Of a DNA stretch of 64,000 nucleotides, positions 27,273 through 34,558 are shown piece by piece. Origin of the DNA: JBGNFV01 sp049645705. Its GTDB lineage: Bacteria > Bacteroidota > Bacteroidia > Cytophagales > Cyclobacteriaceae. The notes under the pieces are model-generated. The model searched no databases. It saw only the letters and a list, made by a program, of their open reading frames with translations, and was not told the origin of the DNA. How positions within the stretch are numbered: the stretch's first letter is position 1; every line of letters starts with the position of its first letter. The stretch covers positions 62,001 to 126,000 of the forward strand of contig JBARUK010000015.1 in NCBI GenBank assembly GCA_049645705.1, read 5' to 3'. The position numbers were made by a program, and so were the translations under genes.

Positions 27273-27713
27273 ATGGAAGTGCCTAAAGACGACTATAATA
27301 CTTACTCCCTGCTACTGGACCGTACAGCAAGGAGGGTAAAGCAGTATGCACAAAAGAAGTTTAAAGAGGGACAGTTTGGTATTACGGTAGACCAGTGGGT
27401 GGTGATGAAGCAGCTTTTTCAGCATAATAACCTGAACCAAACGGAACTGGCAGAACTGGTGAGTAAAGACACGCCTACGCTTACACGCATCATAGACCTA
27501 CTGGTAAGTAAAGGCTACGTAGCCCGGCAGGTACGCGAGCATGACAGAAGAAGCTTCCTGGTGCATCTGACTGATGAGGGTAGCCGCAAAGTAGAAACGC
27601 TGCGACCGGAAGTAAAAAAAATCCGACTTAAAGCCTGGGAAAACCTTGACCAGGAAGACTTTAGTACTTTTCAGCGGATTCTAAGCACGATCCATCAAAA
27701 TCTGGCTGAATAA
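27273..27713 (+). CDS. MarR-family transcriptional regulator
   Basis: 146 residues with the MarR winged helix: helix LNQTELAELVSKDTPTLTRI (recognition helix) followed by the wing VARQVREHDRRSFLVHLT with the conserved Asp-Arg-Arg. N- and C-terminal helices provide dimerisation. No cysteine sensor is evident. It lies 82 bases before the reductase/ferredoxin pair, and a 7-3-7 palindrome at 27735-27751 in that gap is a likely operator, so the regulator probably controls that pair. Confidence 0.88.
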   Translation: MEVPKDDYNTYSLLLDRTARRVKQYAQKKFKEGQFGITVDQWVVMKQLFQHNNLNQTELAELVSKDTPTLTRIIDLLVSKGYVARQVREHDRRSFLVHLTDEGSRKVETLRPEVKKIRLKAWENLDQEDFSTFQRILSTIHQNLAE

Positions 27714-27734
27714 TTTTTTGCGCTAATAGTTGTT

Positions 27735-27751
27735 ATACTAACTATTAGTAT
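27735..27751. promoter_or_regulatory. Palindromic operator candidate ATACTAA-cta-TTAGTAT
   Basis: Perfect 7-bp arms with a 3-base centre, between the MarR gene and the reductase gene. MarR dimers bind AT-rich palindromes of about this size. Binding is inferred from position and symmetry only. Confidence 0.5.
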
Positions 27752-27795
27752 CGAAATTTAAACCACACACCAAAACGACGAAAGTCAGTAACACC

Positions 27796-28797
27796 ATGAT
27801 ACAGACTGACATATGCATAATCGGGGCCGGTCCGGTAGGTTTATTCACCGTATTTGAGGCAGGTTTATTAAAAATGCGGTGCCACCTGGTAGACGCATTG
27901 CCCCAGCCGGGCGGCCAGCTAAGCGAGATCTATCCGCAAAAGCCTATCTATGATATCCCGGGATACCCTACTATAAACGCTCAGGAGCTGGTGGACAACC
28001 TGATGAAACAGACAGAACCCTTTAAGCCCGGCTTCACGCTGGGAGAGCGTGTAGATTCGCTGGAAAGAACAACGGATGGTTTTCAGCTCACAACCAGTGA
28101 GCAGACAGCTATCATGTGCAAGGTGGTGGTAATAGCTGGCGGCCTGGGGTGTTTTGAACCGCGAAAGCCTGTGTTGGAAAACTTATCACACTTTGAAGGC
28201 AACGGTGTGCAGTATATGGTCAGAAACCCTGAGCAGTTTCGCGGAAAGAAGGTCGTACTGGCCGGGGGCGGTGACTCGGCTTTGGACTGGACTATACATC
28301 TGGCAGATATTGCGGAAGAACTCACGCTTATTCACCGGAATGAATCTTTCCGGGGCGCACCGGATTCAGCCGGAAAAGTAGCCGCACTGGCTGAGGCAGG
28401 CAAGATCAACCTGTTGCTAAACACTAACCTGCGCAAACTTAATGGCAACGGACACCTGCAAAGTGTAGATGTGGTAAACAAGCAAAAGGAAGCTTCATCT
28501 GTAAAGGCGGACTACCTGGTGCCCCTCTTCGGGCTCAGCCCTAAGTTAGGCCCTATAGCCAACTGGAATCTGGCCCTGGACAGGAACGCGATAGAGGTAA
28601 ATACGCTGGACTACTCTACGAATGTACCGGGCGTCTATGCCATAGGGGACATCAACACGTACCCGGGAAAACTCAAGCTGATACTCTGCGGGTTTCATGA
28701 GGCTGCGCTTATGGCGCAGAGTGCTTTCCGTACGGTGTACCCGGACCAGAAACTCAGCTTCAAATACACCACTGTAAACGGCGTACAGGCCTTCTGA
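27796..28797 (+). CDS. Ferredoxin-NADP+ reductase, thioredoxin-reductase-like type
   Basis: 333 residues with an FAD-binding GAGPVGLFTVFEAG at the N-terminus and an NADPH-binding VVLAGGGDSALDWTIHLAD in the middle. The redox CxxC of thioredoxin reductase is absent, which fits the TrxR-like ferredoxin/flavodoxin-NADP+ reductases of Bacillota and Bacteroidota. The closing segment YAIGDINTYPGKLKLILCGF is a family block. The next gene, starting 3 bases on, encodes a [2Fe-2S] ferredoxin, presumably its electron partner. Likely regulated by the MarR protein upstream. Confidence 0.9.
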   Translation: MIQTDICIIGAGPVGLFTVFEAGLLKMRCHLVDALPQPGGQLSEIYPQKPIYDIPGYPTINAQELVDNLMKQTEPFKPGFTLGERVDSLERTTDGFQLTTSEQTAIMCKVVVIAGGLGCFEPRKPVLENLSHFEGNGVQYMVRNPEQFRGKKVVLAGGGDSALDWTIHLADIAEELTLIHRNESFRGAPDSAGKVAALAEAGKINLLLNTNLRKLNGNGHLQSVDVVNKQKEASSVKADYLVPLFGLSPKLGPIANWNLALDRNAIEVNTLDYSTNVPGVYAIGDINTYPGKLKLILCGFHEAALMAQSAFRTVYPDQKLSFKYTTVNGVQAF

Positions 28798-28799
28798 TT

Positions 28800-29123
28800 G
28801 TGGATTTGGTAAAGATCTTTATAGAAAATGAGAAGGGCACCCGTGAAGAAACGGAAGCGCCCTGCGATATGAACCTTAGCCTTATGGAGGTGCTCAAGGC
28901 TTCGGGCTACCCGGTACTGGCTACCTGCGGGGGCATGGCGCTCTGTGCTACCTGCCACGTAGAGGTACTGGAAGGTCAGGATGCACTGCAGGAGCCTTCG
29001 GATGCTGAACTGGATATACTGGATACGCTACCCAACCCGCGCGACGCCAGCCGCCTGGCCTGCCAACTCCGTATCGACCAGTTGGAAAACGGCACGGTGG
29101 TACGCCTGCTGGGTGAAGAGTGA
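28800..29123 (+). CDS. [2Fe-2S] ferredoxin, adrenodoxin-like
   Basis: 107 residues with cluster ligands Cys43-x5-Cys49-x2-Cys52 (CGGMALCATC) and Cys88, the spacing of vertebrate-type/Isc-like ferredoxins. The start is GTG at 28800, two bases after the reductase stop; the next Met (residue 24) would delete the first strands. The gene ends at a strong terminator (29145-29178), closing the regulator-reductase-ferredoxin unit. The pair could feed electrons to a monooxygenase or desaturase, but no such gene is adjacent. Confidence 0.9.
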   Translation: MDLVKIFIENEKGTREETEAPCDMNLSLMEVLKASGYPVLATCGGMALCATCHVEVLEGQDALQEPSDAELDILDTLPNPRDASRLACQLRIDQLENGTVVRLLGEE

Positions 29124-29144
29124 CACCTTTTCCTATACATTATT

Positions 29145-29178
29145 AAAAGCATTTGTCCGGCGGATAAATGCTTTTTTT
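29145..29178 (+). terminator. Terminator after the ferredoxin gene
   Basis: Inverted repeat AAAAGCATTT / AAATGC-TTTT around a CCG/CGG inner stem, ending in seven T. Confidence 0.85.
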
Positions 29179-29224
29179 ATGGCTATTAGGATGGGTACAT
29201 ATTTTTTGAATAATTTACGCTCTG

Positions 29225-30103
29225 ATGGAACGGAGTAGTATCAATAAACAGGAAAACCGCCGGAGAGCTTTTTTTCTCTTCAAGCTGATCCTGCTCATTG
29301 TGCTTATTGCGGTAGATAATGTGTTCTTTGAGGAGATTCACCGGGAAGCAGGTGTGCCCGCCCGGATAACGCAGGCTCTCATATACTACCTTACGGCCCA
29401 TCTGCTGATCATACTTATCAGGCTCATCATTGTCCGGGTATACCTCAGAAAAGAAGAAGCTAAAAGCCGGGTGGATACATTTATAATCGGTATTACGCGC
29501 ATAGCTTCTCTGCTTAGTGCACTGGCTTTATTTTTCTCCCTCTTATATGCCTTGGATATAGCGATAAGAGAGCTCTTTACCTCCCTGACTATAGTGGCTG
29601 CTGCCATTGCGATAATATTTAAGGACTACATCAGTAACCTGATCAATGGCATGATCATCATGTTTTCTGGCCAACTGCAGATAAACGACTACATAAAGAT
29701 CAATAACAATAGGGGACGGATAATGGACATCACTTTATTGAACATTCACCTTCTGAATGACGACGATGACATTGTCTATGTCCCTAATAGCACCGTGGTC
29801 CTGACGGACGTGCTCAATTACTCTGCGGGCAGGGAAAACAAGGCGGGGGTAGAATTTGAAATACCCCTGAACAAGCTTTCTGATCCGTTGCATCTCAGGG
29901 CATACCTTTTTGGTGTCATCTCCAAATATAAAGAGATCAAACCCGGGACGGAAAGACTGAGAATTGTCAGTTTATCCAAAGACTTTGCCGTGTGCCGCTT
30001 CCAGGTACGTATCTCTAAAACCAACCGTGAAACGGAAAAGAGCATACGACAGGAAATACTACGCGCAGTGGCAAGGTACAATGGGGAGGCCAAAGAGACT
30101 TAA
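29225..30103 (+). CDS. MscS-family mechanosensitive channel protein
   Basis: 292 residues: three or four N-terminal membrane helices, then the conserved pore-helix region (TIVAAAIAIIFKDYISNLIN) and the MscS beta domain (MFSGQLQINDYIKINNNRGRI, then VYVPNSTVVLTDVLNY). Small-conductance channels of this family release solutes under osmotic downshock. The glycine-rich kink of E. coli MscS is replaced by an Ala-rich one. It abuts the alkyltransferase-like gene, whose ATG follows the stop directly. Confidence 0.85.
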   Translation: MERSSINKQENRRRAFFLFKLILLIVLIAVDNVFFEEIHREAGVPARITQALIYYLTAHLLIILIRLIIVRVYLRKEEAKSRVDTFIIGITRIASLLSALALFFSLLYALDIAIRELFTSLTIVAAAIAIIFKDYISNLINGMIIMFSGQLQINDYIKINNNRGRIMDITLLNIHLLNDDDDIVYVPNSTVVLTDVLNYSAGRENKAGVEFEIPLNKLSDPLHLRAYLFGVISKYKEIKPGTERLRIVSLSKDFAVCRFQVRISKTNRETEKSIRQEILRAVARYNGEAKET

Positions 30104-30445
30104 ATGAAAAAGGACAGGACGAATTTCTTTCGTGATGTGTACGATGTGGTAAGGCAAATACCGGAGGGCCGGGTCACCAGCTATGGTGCTATTGCCAACT
30201 TCCTGGGGTTACGCAGCAGCGCCCGCATGGTAGGATATGCCATGAATAACTCATTCGGAGAAGAACAAGATGTACCAGCTCACCGGGTGGTAAACCGCAA
30301 TGGCCTCCTCACGGGCAAACATCACTTCGGAGATCCGGACCGTATGCAGATACTGCTGGAGCAGGAAGGGGTAGAGGTAAAGGAGGATAAGGTCGTACGT
30401 TTCGATGAACTGTTCTGGGATCCGGCAGGAGAAATAGGCCTTTAA
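30104..30445 (+). CDS. Alkyltransferase-like (ATL) DNA-repair protein
   Basis: 113 residues with the O6-alkylguanine-DNA alkyltransferase C-terminal fold: helix-turn-helix RVTSYGAIANFLG, the arginine finger region SARMVGYAM and the active-site block. The nucleophile Cys of PCHRV is replaced by Ala59 (VPAHRVVNRNG), so it cannot accept alkyl groups. ATL proteins bind alkylated guanine and hand it to nucleotide excision repair. It directly follows the channel gene, and its last four bases overlap the 3' end of the convergent glycosyltransferase gene. Confidence 0.9.
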   Translation: MKKDRTNFFRDVYDVVRQIPEGRVTSYGAIANFLGLRSSARMVGYAMNNSFGEEQDVPAHRVVNRNGLLTGKHHFGDPDRMQILLEQEGVEVKEDKVVRFDELFWDPAGEIGL

Positions 30446-31158
30446 TTCTTATAGCGGTACCTGATGATACAGTAGATGGCCCGGAAACCGTCTTTCCAGT
30501 TGATCTTCTTGCCCTCCTGATAGCTTCTGCGGACATAGCTTATAGGCACCTCAATTACTCTCAGTCCAGGAATTTTAGCAATCTTGGCCGTAATTTCGGG
30601 CTCGAACCCAAAACGTTTCTCCCGCAGCTTCAGACCTTTGACCACTGCGGTAGGCATAACCTTGTAGCAAGTCTCCATATCAGATAAGTTCAGCCCCGTA
30701 AATTGGTTAGACAGTACGGTCAGAAATTTATTGCCCAGGGTGTGCCACTTGGCGTAGTCCGGGTTAGCCTCGGCAAAGCGGCTTCCGTATACCACATCGG
30801 CCTCGCCCCTCATTATAGGCTGCAGCAGCTTTATGTATTCTTCGGGGTTGTATTCCGTATCTGCATCCTGGATCACTAGGTAGTCGCCTGTAGCTTCCAG
30901 TATGCCTCTCTGCAGGGCCGCGCCTTTGCCCTGGTTTACCGGATAGGTGAACAGGCGGATCTCTCCTCTCCTATCACGGGCCTGGATGAAATCTTCTACG
31001 GCCCTGAGTGTATCGTCCAGCGAGCCGTCATTCACCACAATTATCTCCTTTTCTATTCCAGAAGGTAGTTGTAGTTCATATACCTTGTTCAGCACCTGAT
31101 GAACAGTAGCTGCTTCATTGTATACCGGTATAAGTATGGACAGTTTATGTAAACTCAT
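30442..31158 (-). CDS. Family 2 glycosyltransferase (dolichol-phosphate mannose synthase-like)
   Basis: 238 residues with GT-A fold motifs: LSILIPVYNEAATVHQVL, VVNDGSLDDT, GKGAALQRGI and the metal-binding IQDADTEYNPEE. Similar proteins make polyprenyl-phosphate sugars that serve as donors for membrane glycosyltransferases. The gene directly follows (7 bases) a GT39/ArnT-like membrane transferase, which would be a natural user of such a lipid-linked sugar. No C-terminal membrane helices. Confidence 0.88.
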   Translation of the reverse strand: MSLHKLSILIPVYNEAATVHQVLNKVYELQLPSGIEKEIIVVNDGSLDDTLRAVEDFIQARDRRGEIRLFTYPVNQGKGAALQRGILEATGDYLVIQDADTEYNPEEYIKLLQPIMRGEADVVYGSRFAEANPDYAKWHTLGNKFLTVLSNQFTGLNLSDMETCYKVMPTAVVKGLKLREKRFGFEPEITAKIAKIPGLRVIEVPISYVRRSYQEGKKINWKDGFRAIYCIIRYRYKN

Positions 31159-31165
31159 GAAAGTC

Positions 31166-32731
31166 TCAGGGTATAAAGCGCAATAGATAGGTGTCAGGAT
31201 TTTCTAACCTGGCGGCCACCTGAAAATGCTGCGGATTATTTTGCACGGCGGGATACAGGTAGTTATAAGTATCTGAATACCCCAGGTTATCTACCACTAC
31301 GAAGTCCACTTTCTTTTGAGTGAAGTCTTCGATAAGTTCGGCATTATTGGTAGTCTTTTTAAAATTGGAGGTTGGTGACCCGCTAAATATATGAAAGAGG
31401 GTAGGCTTTCGACAGATCACCTGTGAGCCGGGTGCATTCTGCTTCACGGACTTTGCTATCTCAAAGTAATTATGCCAGGCTGGCGGGTAGTCAGCTTCGG
31501 CTTTATCATGAAGCTGCCCGATACCACCGAACAGGAACATAGCAAATACCAGAAAAAACAGTGGTGAAAAAGACGGTTTCATTTTCTGGCTTTTCATACC
31601 TAGCAGAATAAGCTTGTGTAATCCGAACAGCCCTGCCAGCAGCAGGAACGGCACGAGGGGCAGCATAAAGCGTGTACCTACCCATACATGGGGCCACAGC
31701 ATGAGTATGCCCATGGTAAAGAAAACATAGGCTACAGTAAACCATTTCAGCCGGGGTATAGAAAAAAGGCCGTAGATAATGATAGCCGCAATTATTATAC
31801 CCAGCAACCAGCCGCCTATACCAACCTCGGCACGGTAGTTCACAACCAGGCTTGGGAATATGCTTTCGGGAATTTCTGTGGTGATGTACCTGCTGAAGTT
31901 GTTTAGTATACGGTCAGTAAAATCACCCACTTCGGCCATTCCTTCCTGCGGCGCATATGGATTTTTACTGAATAGCTGCTTCACGTATGAGTTACCGCCC
32001 AGGTTGCTGCTCCTGACCATCCACGGAGCTACAGCTGCTACCAGGGCAACGGTCATGACTACGGCGGGCAAAAACCTTTTCCTTATAGCCAACGCCAGGA
32101 TCATAGCACCCAGTAAGGCTACCCCCTGCGCCCGGATATAGTAGGTCATGATGAGGCAGAGCAGGGTAAGGTAAAAGTAAGGTGACCTGAGCAGCTTACC
32201 CTGCTGGTCGAGGAGCTTTAAAAAGAGATAGAACGTGAACAGGCTAAAGAAGATAAAGGGAAGTTCACTCATCATCATACTCGCAAACTGCAGTACATAG
32301 GCATTGAGCACTAAAAATACCGAAGCCACGGCAGACAGTGCCGGAAGCCGGGTAAGATGCAAACCGATGAAGAAAAGCAGCCCAGCCGATCCGGCCAGTA
32401 AAAGGCCGTTGAATATCTTTACGGTAGTAAATGCATCTCCGAAAATGGATGTTACTCCGGCTATGAGCACCGGGTACCCCGGGGGGAAGTGATTGTGCGC
32501 TGCTTTTTCAGCAGACCGTAAACTAACGTACCCCTCCCCTTCTGCCAGGGCTTTGCCTAACATATAATAGTTCGCGTTATCCCCGTTGATGTCGATCTTA
32601 CTGTTGAAAGTATAGGAATAGGCAAGTAAAAATACAGCCACCACTCCGATCACGTACACATACAAAGGTATGGTCGGGGCTTTCTTTACAGCATCCTGCT
32701 TCTTTCTATGTTTCGTACTATTTTCAGACAC
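31166..32731 (-). CDS. ArnT/PMT-like membrane glycosyltransferase
   Basis: 521 residues with about eleven membrane helices and a short C-terminal periplasmic domain. The first periplasmic loop carries the family pattern: DINGDNANYYMLGKALAEGEG and then HFPPGYPVLIAG, where the Asp is the expected catalytic acid. Such GT-C enzymes transfer sugars from polyprenyl phosphate to lipid or protein acceptors outside the inner membrane. Paired with the GT2 gene downstream. It is read divergently from the precursor array at 32936, with about 200 bases between. Confidence 0.8.
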   Translation of the reverse strand: MSENSTKHRKKQDAVKKAPTIPLYVYVIGVVAVFLLAYSYTFNSKIDINGDNANYYMLGKALAEGEGYVSLRSAEKAAHNHFPPGYPVLIAGVTSIFGDAFTTVKIFNGLLLAGSAGLLFFIGLHLTRLPALSAVASVFLVLNAYVLQFASMMMSELPFIFFSLFTFYLFLKLLDQQGKLLRSPYFYLTLLCLIMTYYIRAQGVALLGAMILALAIRKRFLPAVVMTVALVAAVAPWMVRSSNLGGNSYVKQLFSKNPYAPQEGMAEVGDFTDRILNNFSRYITTEIPESIFPSLVVNYRAEVGIGGWLLGIIIAAIIIYGLFSIPRLKWFTVAYVFFTMGILMLWPHVWVGTRFMLPLVPFLLLAGLFGLHKLILLGMKSQKMKPSFSPLFFLVFAMFLFGGIGQLHDKAEADYPPAWHNYFEIAKSVKQNAPGSQVICRKPTLFHIFSGSPTSNFKKTTNNAELIEDFTQKKVDFVVVDNLGYSDTYNYLYPAVQNNPQHFQVAARLENPDTYLLRFIP

Positions 32732-32851
32732 GGATCAGGGGCTAGATCAGTACAGATGTTTGCGGCGAAAATAGGCATTTTTTTGACTTAATAAGGCATA
32801 ATTTACCAGGGAAAGGAAAATTTGCAGATGAAACCTTATGTTCGGACATAC

Positions 32852-32869
32852 ATATTTTTACAAAAATAT
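32852..32869. promoter_or_regulatory. Palindrome ATATTTTT-ac-AAAAATAT before the precursor array
   Basis: Perfect 8-bp arms with a 2-base centre, abutting the -33 element of the array promoter (one-base overlap). Position suggests an operator or activator site; the region is AT-rich, so chance is not excluded. Confidence 0.4.
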
Positions 32870-32901
32870 TTGGCAATTTTCTGATGGTCTCGTTATCTTA
32901 T
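32869..32901 (+). promoter_or_regulatory. Promoter of the precursor array
   Basis: TTTG at 32869-32872, 21-base spacer, TATCTTAT at 32894-32901 (6 of 8 positions of TAnnTTTG read strictly at the end). It precedes the first precursor ATG by 34 bases. Confidence 0.5.
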
Positions 32902-32935
32902 GTCACCATTTTCTTATTAGAGAAATAAAACTACC

Positions 32936-33115
32936 ATGAAAAAGAAACTACACCTCAACTCACTGAACGTTAAAAGCTTTGTCCCTAAGGACGCTCAAGT
33001 CAATACAAAAGGCGGAACTATAGCATTTACAAACAACTGTGGTTCGTCTTTTCCCGATCCCTGTCTTCATTACATTTCAGCCTGTTGCGAAGACACTGAT
33101 TACAACTACTGTTGA
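32936..33115 (+). CDS. Lanthipeptide precursor A1
   Basis: A 59-residue peptide. Leader: MKKKLHLNSLNVKSFVPKD, continuing to KGG at 25-27. It keeps the Leu5/Leu7/Leu10/Val12/Ser14-Phe15 pattern. The core after the GG begins TIAFTNNCGSSF and ends CCEDTDYNYC, with five Cys and about seven Ser/Thr. First gene of the array, with its own terminator (33200-33233), so it may be expressed separately from the following ones. The modification enzymes are more than 11 kb away. Confidence 0.85.
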   Translation: MKKKLHLNSLNVKSFVPKDAQVNTKGGTIAFTNNCGSSFPDPCLHYISACCEDTDYNYC

Positions 33116-33199
33116 TCTTGAACTCTGTAATTAAAGGTAAAGTACGTTGTACCGGTGAATGTATGTCGCCCTGTATAGCTATGCTTAGTCCTACATAAT

Positions 33200-33233
33200 A
33201 TGCTGTCCCCTGTAAGGAGACGGCATTTTTTTT
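33200..33233 (+). terminator. Terminator after precursor A1
   Basis: Stem ATGCTGTC / GACGGCAT (one G-T pair) followed by eight T. It lies between precursors A1 and A2 and shows that the A2 frame cannot usefully start at 33200. Confidence 0.75.
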
Positions 33234-33256
33234 ACCAAATCAAACACCAATATTAT

Positions 33257-33484
33257 ATGAAAAAGAAAAAATTAGGACTTGATAGTCTGTCGGTAAGCAG
33301 CTTTGTCACTAATCCTGAAATGTCACGTGGCGGAAGAGATATCAGGCCCATAGACAGCGGAGGGCAAAACAGTTGTGGCAAAACACTTTGTGGAGAATAT
33401 TACACTTGCGGTGTTTGCGCATATTCAGGCCCTGCAGATACCTGCGCTCCATGTTATACACTTGATTGTCCAGCAGAAGTTTAA
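33257..33484 (+). CDS. Lanthipeptide precursor A2
   Basis: A 75-residue peptide from ATG 33257. Leader: MKKKKLGLDSLSVSSFVTNP, then EMSRGG. The core opens RDIRPIDSGGQNSCGKTLCG and holds seven Cys in a CGEYYTCGVCAYS context. A close paralogue of A3, seven bases downstream. The cores share the block CGEYYTCGVCAYS exactly, so the copies arose by recent tandem duplication. The dense Cys and the Thr/Ser before each Cys fit several short thioether rings. Confidence 0.87.
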   Translation: MKKKKLGLDSLSVSSFVTNPEMSRGGRDIRPIDSGGQNSCGKTLCGEYYTCGVCAYSGPADTCAPCYTLDCPAEV

Positions 33485-33490
33485 CAAGCT

Positions 33491-33730
33491 ATGAAGAAGA
33501 AATTATCCCTTAGCAATCTTTCTGTAAATAGTTTTGTGACAAACCCAGAATTAACCCGTGGAGGACGGGATCTGAGGCCAATAGCGCCAATAGATAGTGG
33601 GCAGCTTCAAAGCTGTGAAAAAACCATGTGTGGTGAATACTATACTTGTGGCGTATGTGCATATTCGGCGCCAGGTTATACCTGTGCTATTGATTGCACT
33701 TTTGATAATAACTGCCCTCAACAGGCGTAA
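33491..33730 (+). CDS. Lanthipeptide precursor A3 (paralogue of A2)
   Basis: A 79-residue peptide. Leader: MKKKLSLSNLSVNSFVTNP, then ELTRGG. The core opens RDLRPIAPIDSGQLQSCEK and continues through MCGEYYTCGVCAYS, with seven Cys. Compared with A2 it has a short duplication-like insertion (RPIAPID against RPID) and a changed tail. It starts six bases after the A2 stop and is probably on the same transcript. Confidence 0.87.
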   Translation: MKKKLSLSNLSVNSFVTNPELTRGGRDLRPIAPIDSGQLQSCEKTMCGEYYTCGVCAYSAPGYTCAIDCTFDNNCPQQA

Positions 33731-33812
33731 TCATTTGACTCAATATTGACCGGACAGTCTTACAACCGGCTAACGGTCATCATTATATCATTTATATTAA
33801 ACATTATTTACC

Positions 33813-33956
33813 ATGAAAACGAAATTGACCCTAGACGAACTTAGCATAAAGAGCTTCGTGACTGATAACGAGAAGGCTACTATCCAGGGAGGTAAGGATA
33901 CAATGGTTAGGTTTTCCGATCAGTGTAAGTACTCTGACTTTTGTATCGAACAATAA
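33813..33956 (+). CDS. Lanthipeptide precursor A4
   Basis: A 47-residue peptide. Leader: MKTKLTLDELSIKSFVTDNE, then KATIQGG. The core KDTMVRFSDQCKYSDFCIEQ has two Cys, one Thr and two Ser, enough for two rings. The leader agrees with A5 (LTLDELSIKSF against LSLEDLQVKSF), but the core is unlike the others. Confidence 0.85.
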   Translation: MKTKLTLDELSIKSFVTDNEKATIQGGKDTMVRFSDQCKYSDFCIEQ

Positions 33957-33977
33957 TTTAATCAACCATTACCACCT

Positions 33978-34160
33978 ATGAAAAAGCAAAAGTTATCTCT
34001 CGAAGACCTGCAGGTCAAAAGTTTCATTACTGATAAAGAACAGAACCCTCTCAGAGGTGGGACGAGCATAAGGCCAATTTCAGAGGGCGATAGCTCGGGT
34101 CCTAAGGCATGCCTGACTGTATATTCTATTTGCTGCCCTCCCTCTGAGTTTTACTGCTGA
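33978..34160 (+). CDS. Lanthipeptide precursor A5
   Basis: A 60-residue peptide. Leader: MKKQKLSLEDLQVKSFITDK, then EQNPLRGG. The core TSIRPISEGDSSGPKACLTV continues to YSICCPPSEFYC with four Cys and about eight Ser/Thr. The IRPI start of the core is shared with A2 and A3, showing common descent of the array. Last intact copy of the array. Confidence 0.87.
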   Translation: MKKQKLSLEDLQVKSFITDKEQNPLRGGTSIRPISEGDSSGPKACLTVYSICCPPSEFYC

Positions 34161-34177
34161 TTTTTGAACGTTCAACC

Positions 34178-34331
34178 GTGAAAAAGCAAAAACTAAGCAT
34201 AGAAAACTCAGTGTACAAGCTTTGTAACTGACACCGAAGCATAGCCTATCGGTATTTCGGACACTTCGTGTATGTACGAATGCCCCCAGGTATATACTTA
34301 CTGTTGCAAGGAGTCGCAGGAAGTTTGCTAA
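34178..34331 (+). pseudogene. Decayed lanthipeptide precursor A6
   Basis: Starting at GTG 34178 the sequence encodes VKKQKLSIEN, matching A5. Restoring two single missing bases (one near 34206, one near 34217) gives LSVQSFVTDTEA, then an in-frame TAG, then PIGISDTSCMYECPQV and YTYCCKESQEVC to the stop at 34329-34331. The core keeps five Cys and the PI start seen in A2, A3 and A5. Three lesions (two frameshifts and a stop), the lost ATG and the missing GG site show a dead copy. Confidence 0.75.
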
Positions 34332-34403
34332 AAGCCTACTGCTGGTCGATCCATATGTCGGGAAAAAACTGAACACTTTATCTGACATACACTACCGGCA
34401 TAT

Positions 34404-34437
34404 AAGGCCATCTGCTGTATTGTGGATGGCCTTTATT
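34404..34437 (+). terminator. Terminator after the precursor array
   Basis: Stem AAGGCCATC / GATGGCCTT with a 12-base loop, followed by a T-rich tail. It closes the array. Confidence 0.75.
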
Positions 34438-34507
34438 ATTAATTACCTTCCCGTATATAATTCTTTTAAGCTATTCTGCCTTTCCCCTCAATCCAGACAT
34501 CATTTTA

Positions 34508-34537
34508 TTGTATTTCTTCAGTAGTCCGATATATTTG
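34508..34537 (+). promoter_or_regulatory. Promoter of the TerB-like gene
   Basis: TTG at 34508-34510, 19-base spacer, TATATTTG at 34530-34537: an exact Bacteroidota promoter. The TTG could be taken for a start codon of the following frame, but as part of the promoter it cannot be. Confidence 0.65.
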
Positions 34538-34558
34538 CCTACAGACTACGCAATACCA

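Noticed and set aside
30104..30445. Methylated-DNA-protein cysteine methyltransferase
   Set aside because: The acceptor Cys is replaced by Ala59, so it is annotated as alkyltransferase-like.
33200..33256. Upstream extension of precursor A2
   Set aside because: The stretch is the terminator hairpin of A1, and the conserved leader starts at ATG 33257.
34508..34558. TTG start for the TerB-like gene
   Set aside because: The TTG is the -33 element of a consensus promoter whose -7 box is at 34530-34537.
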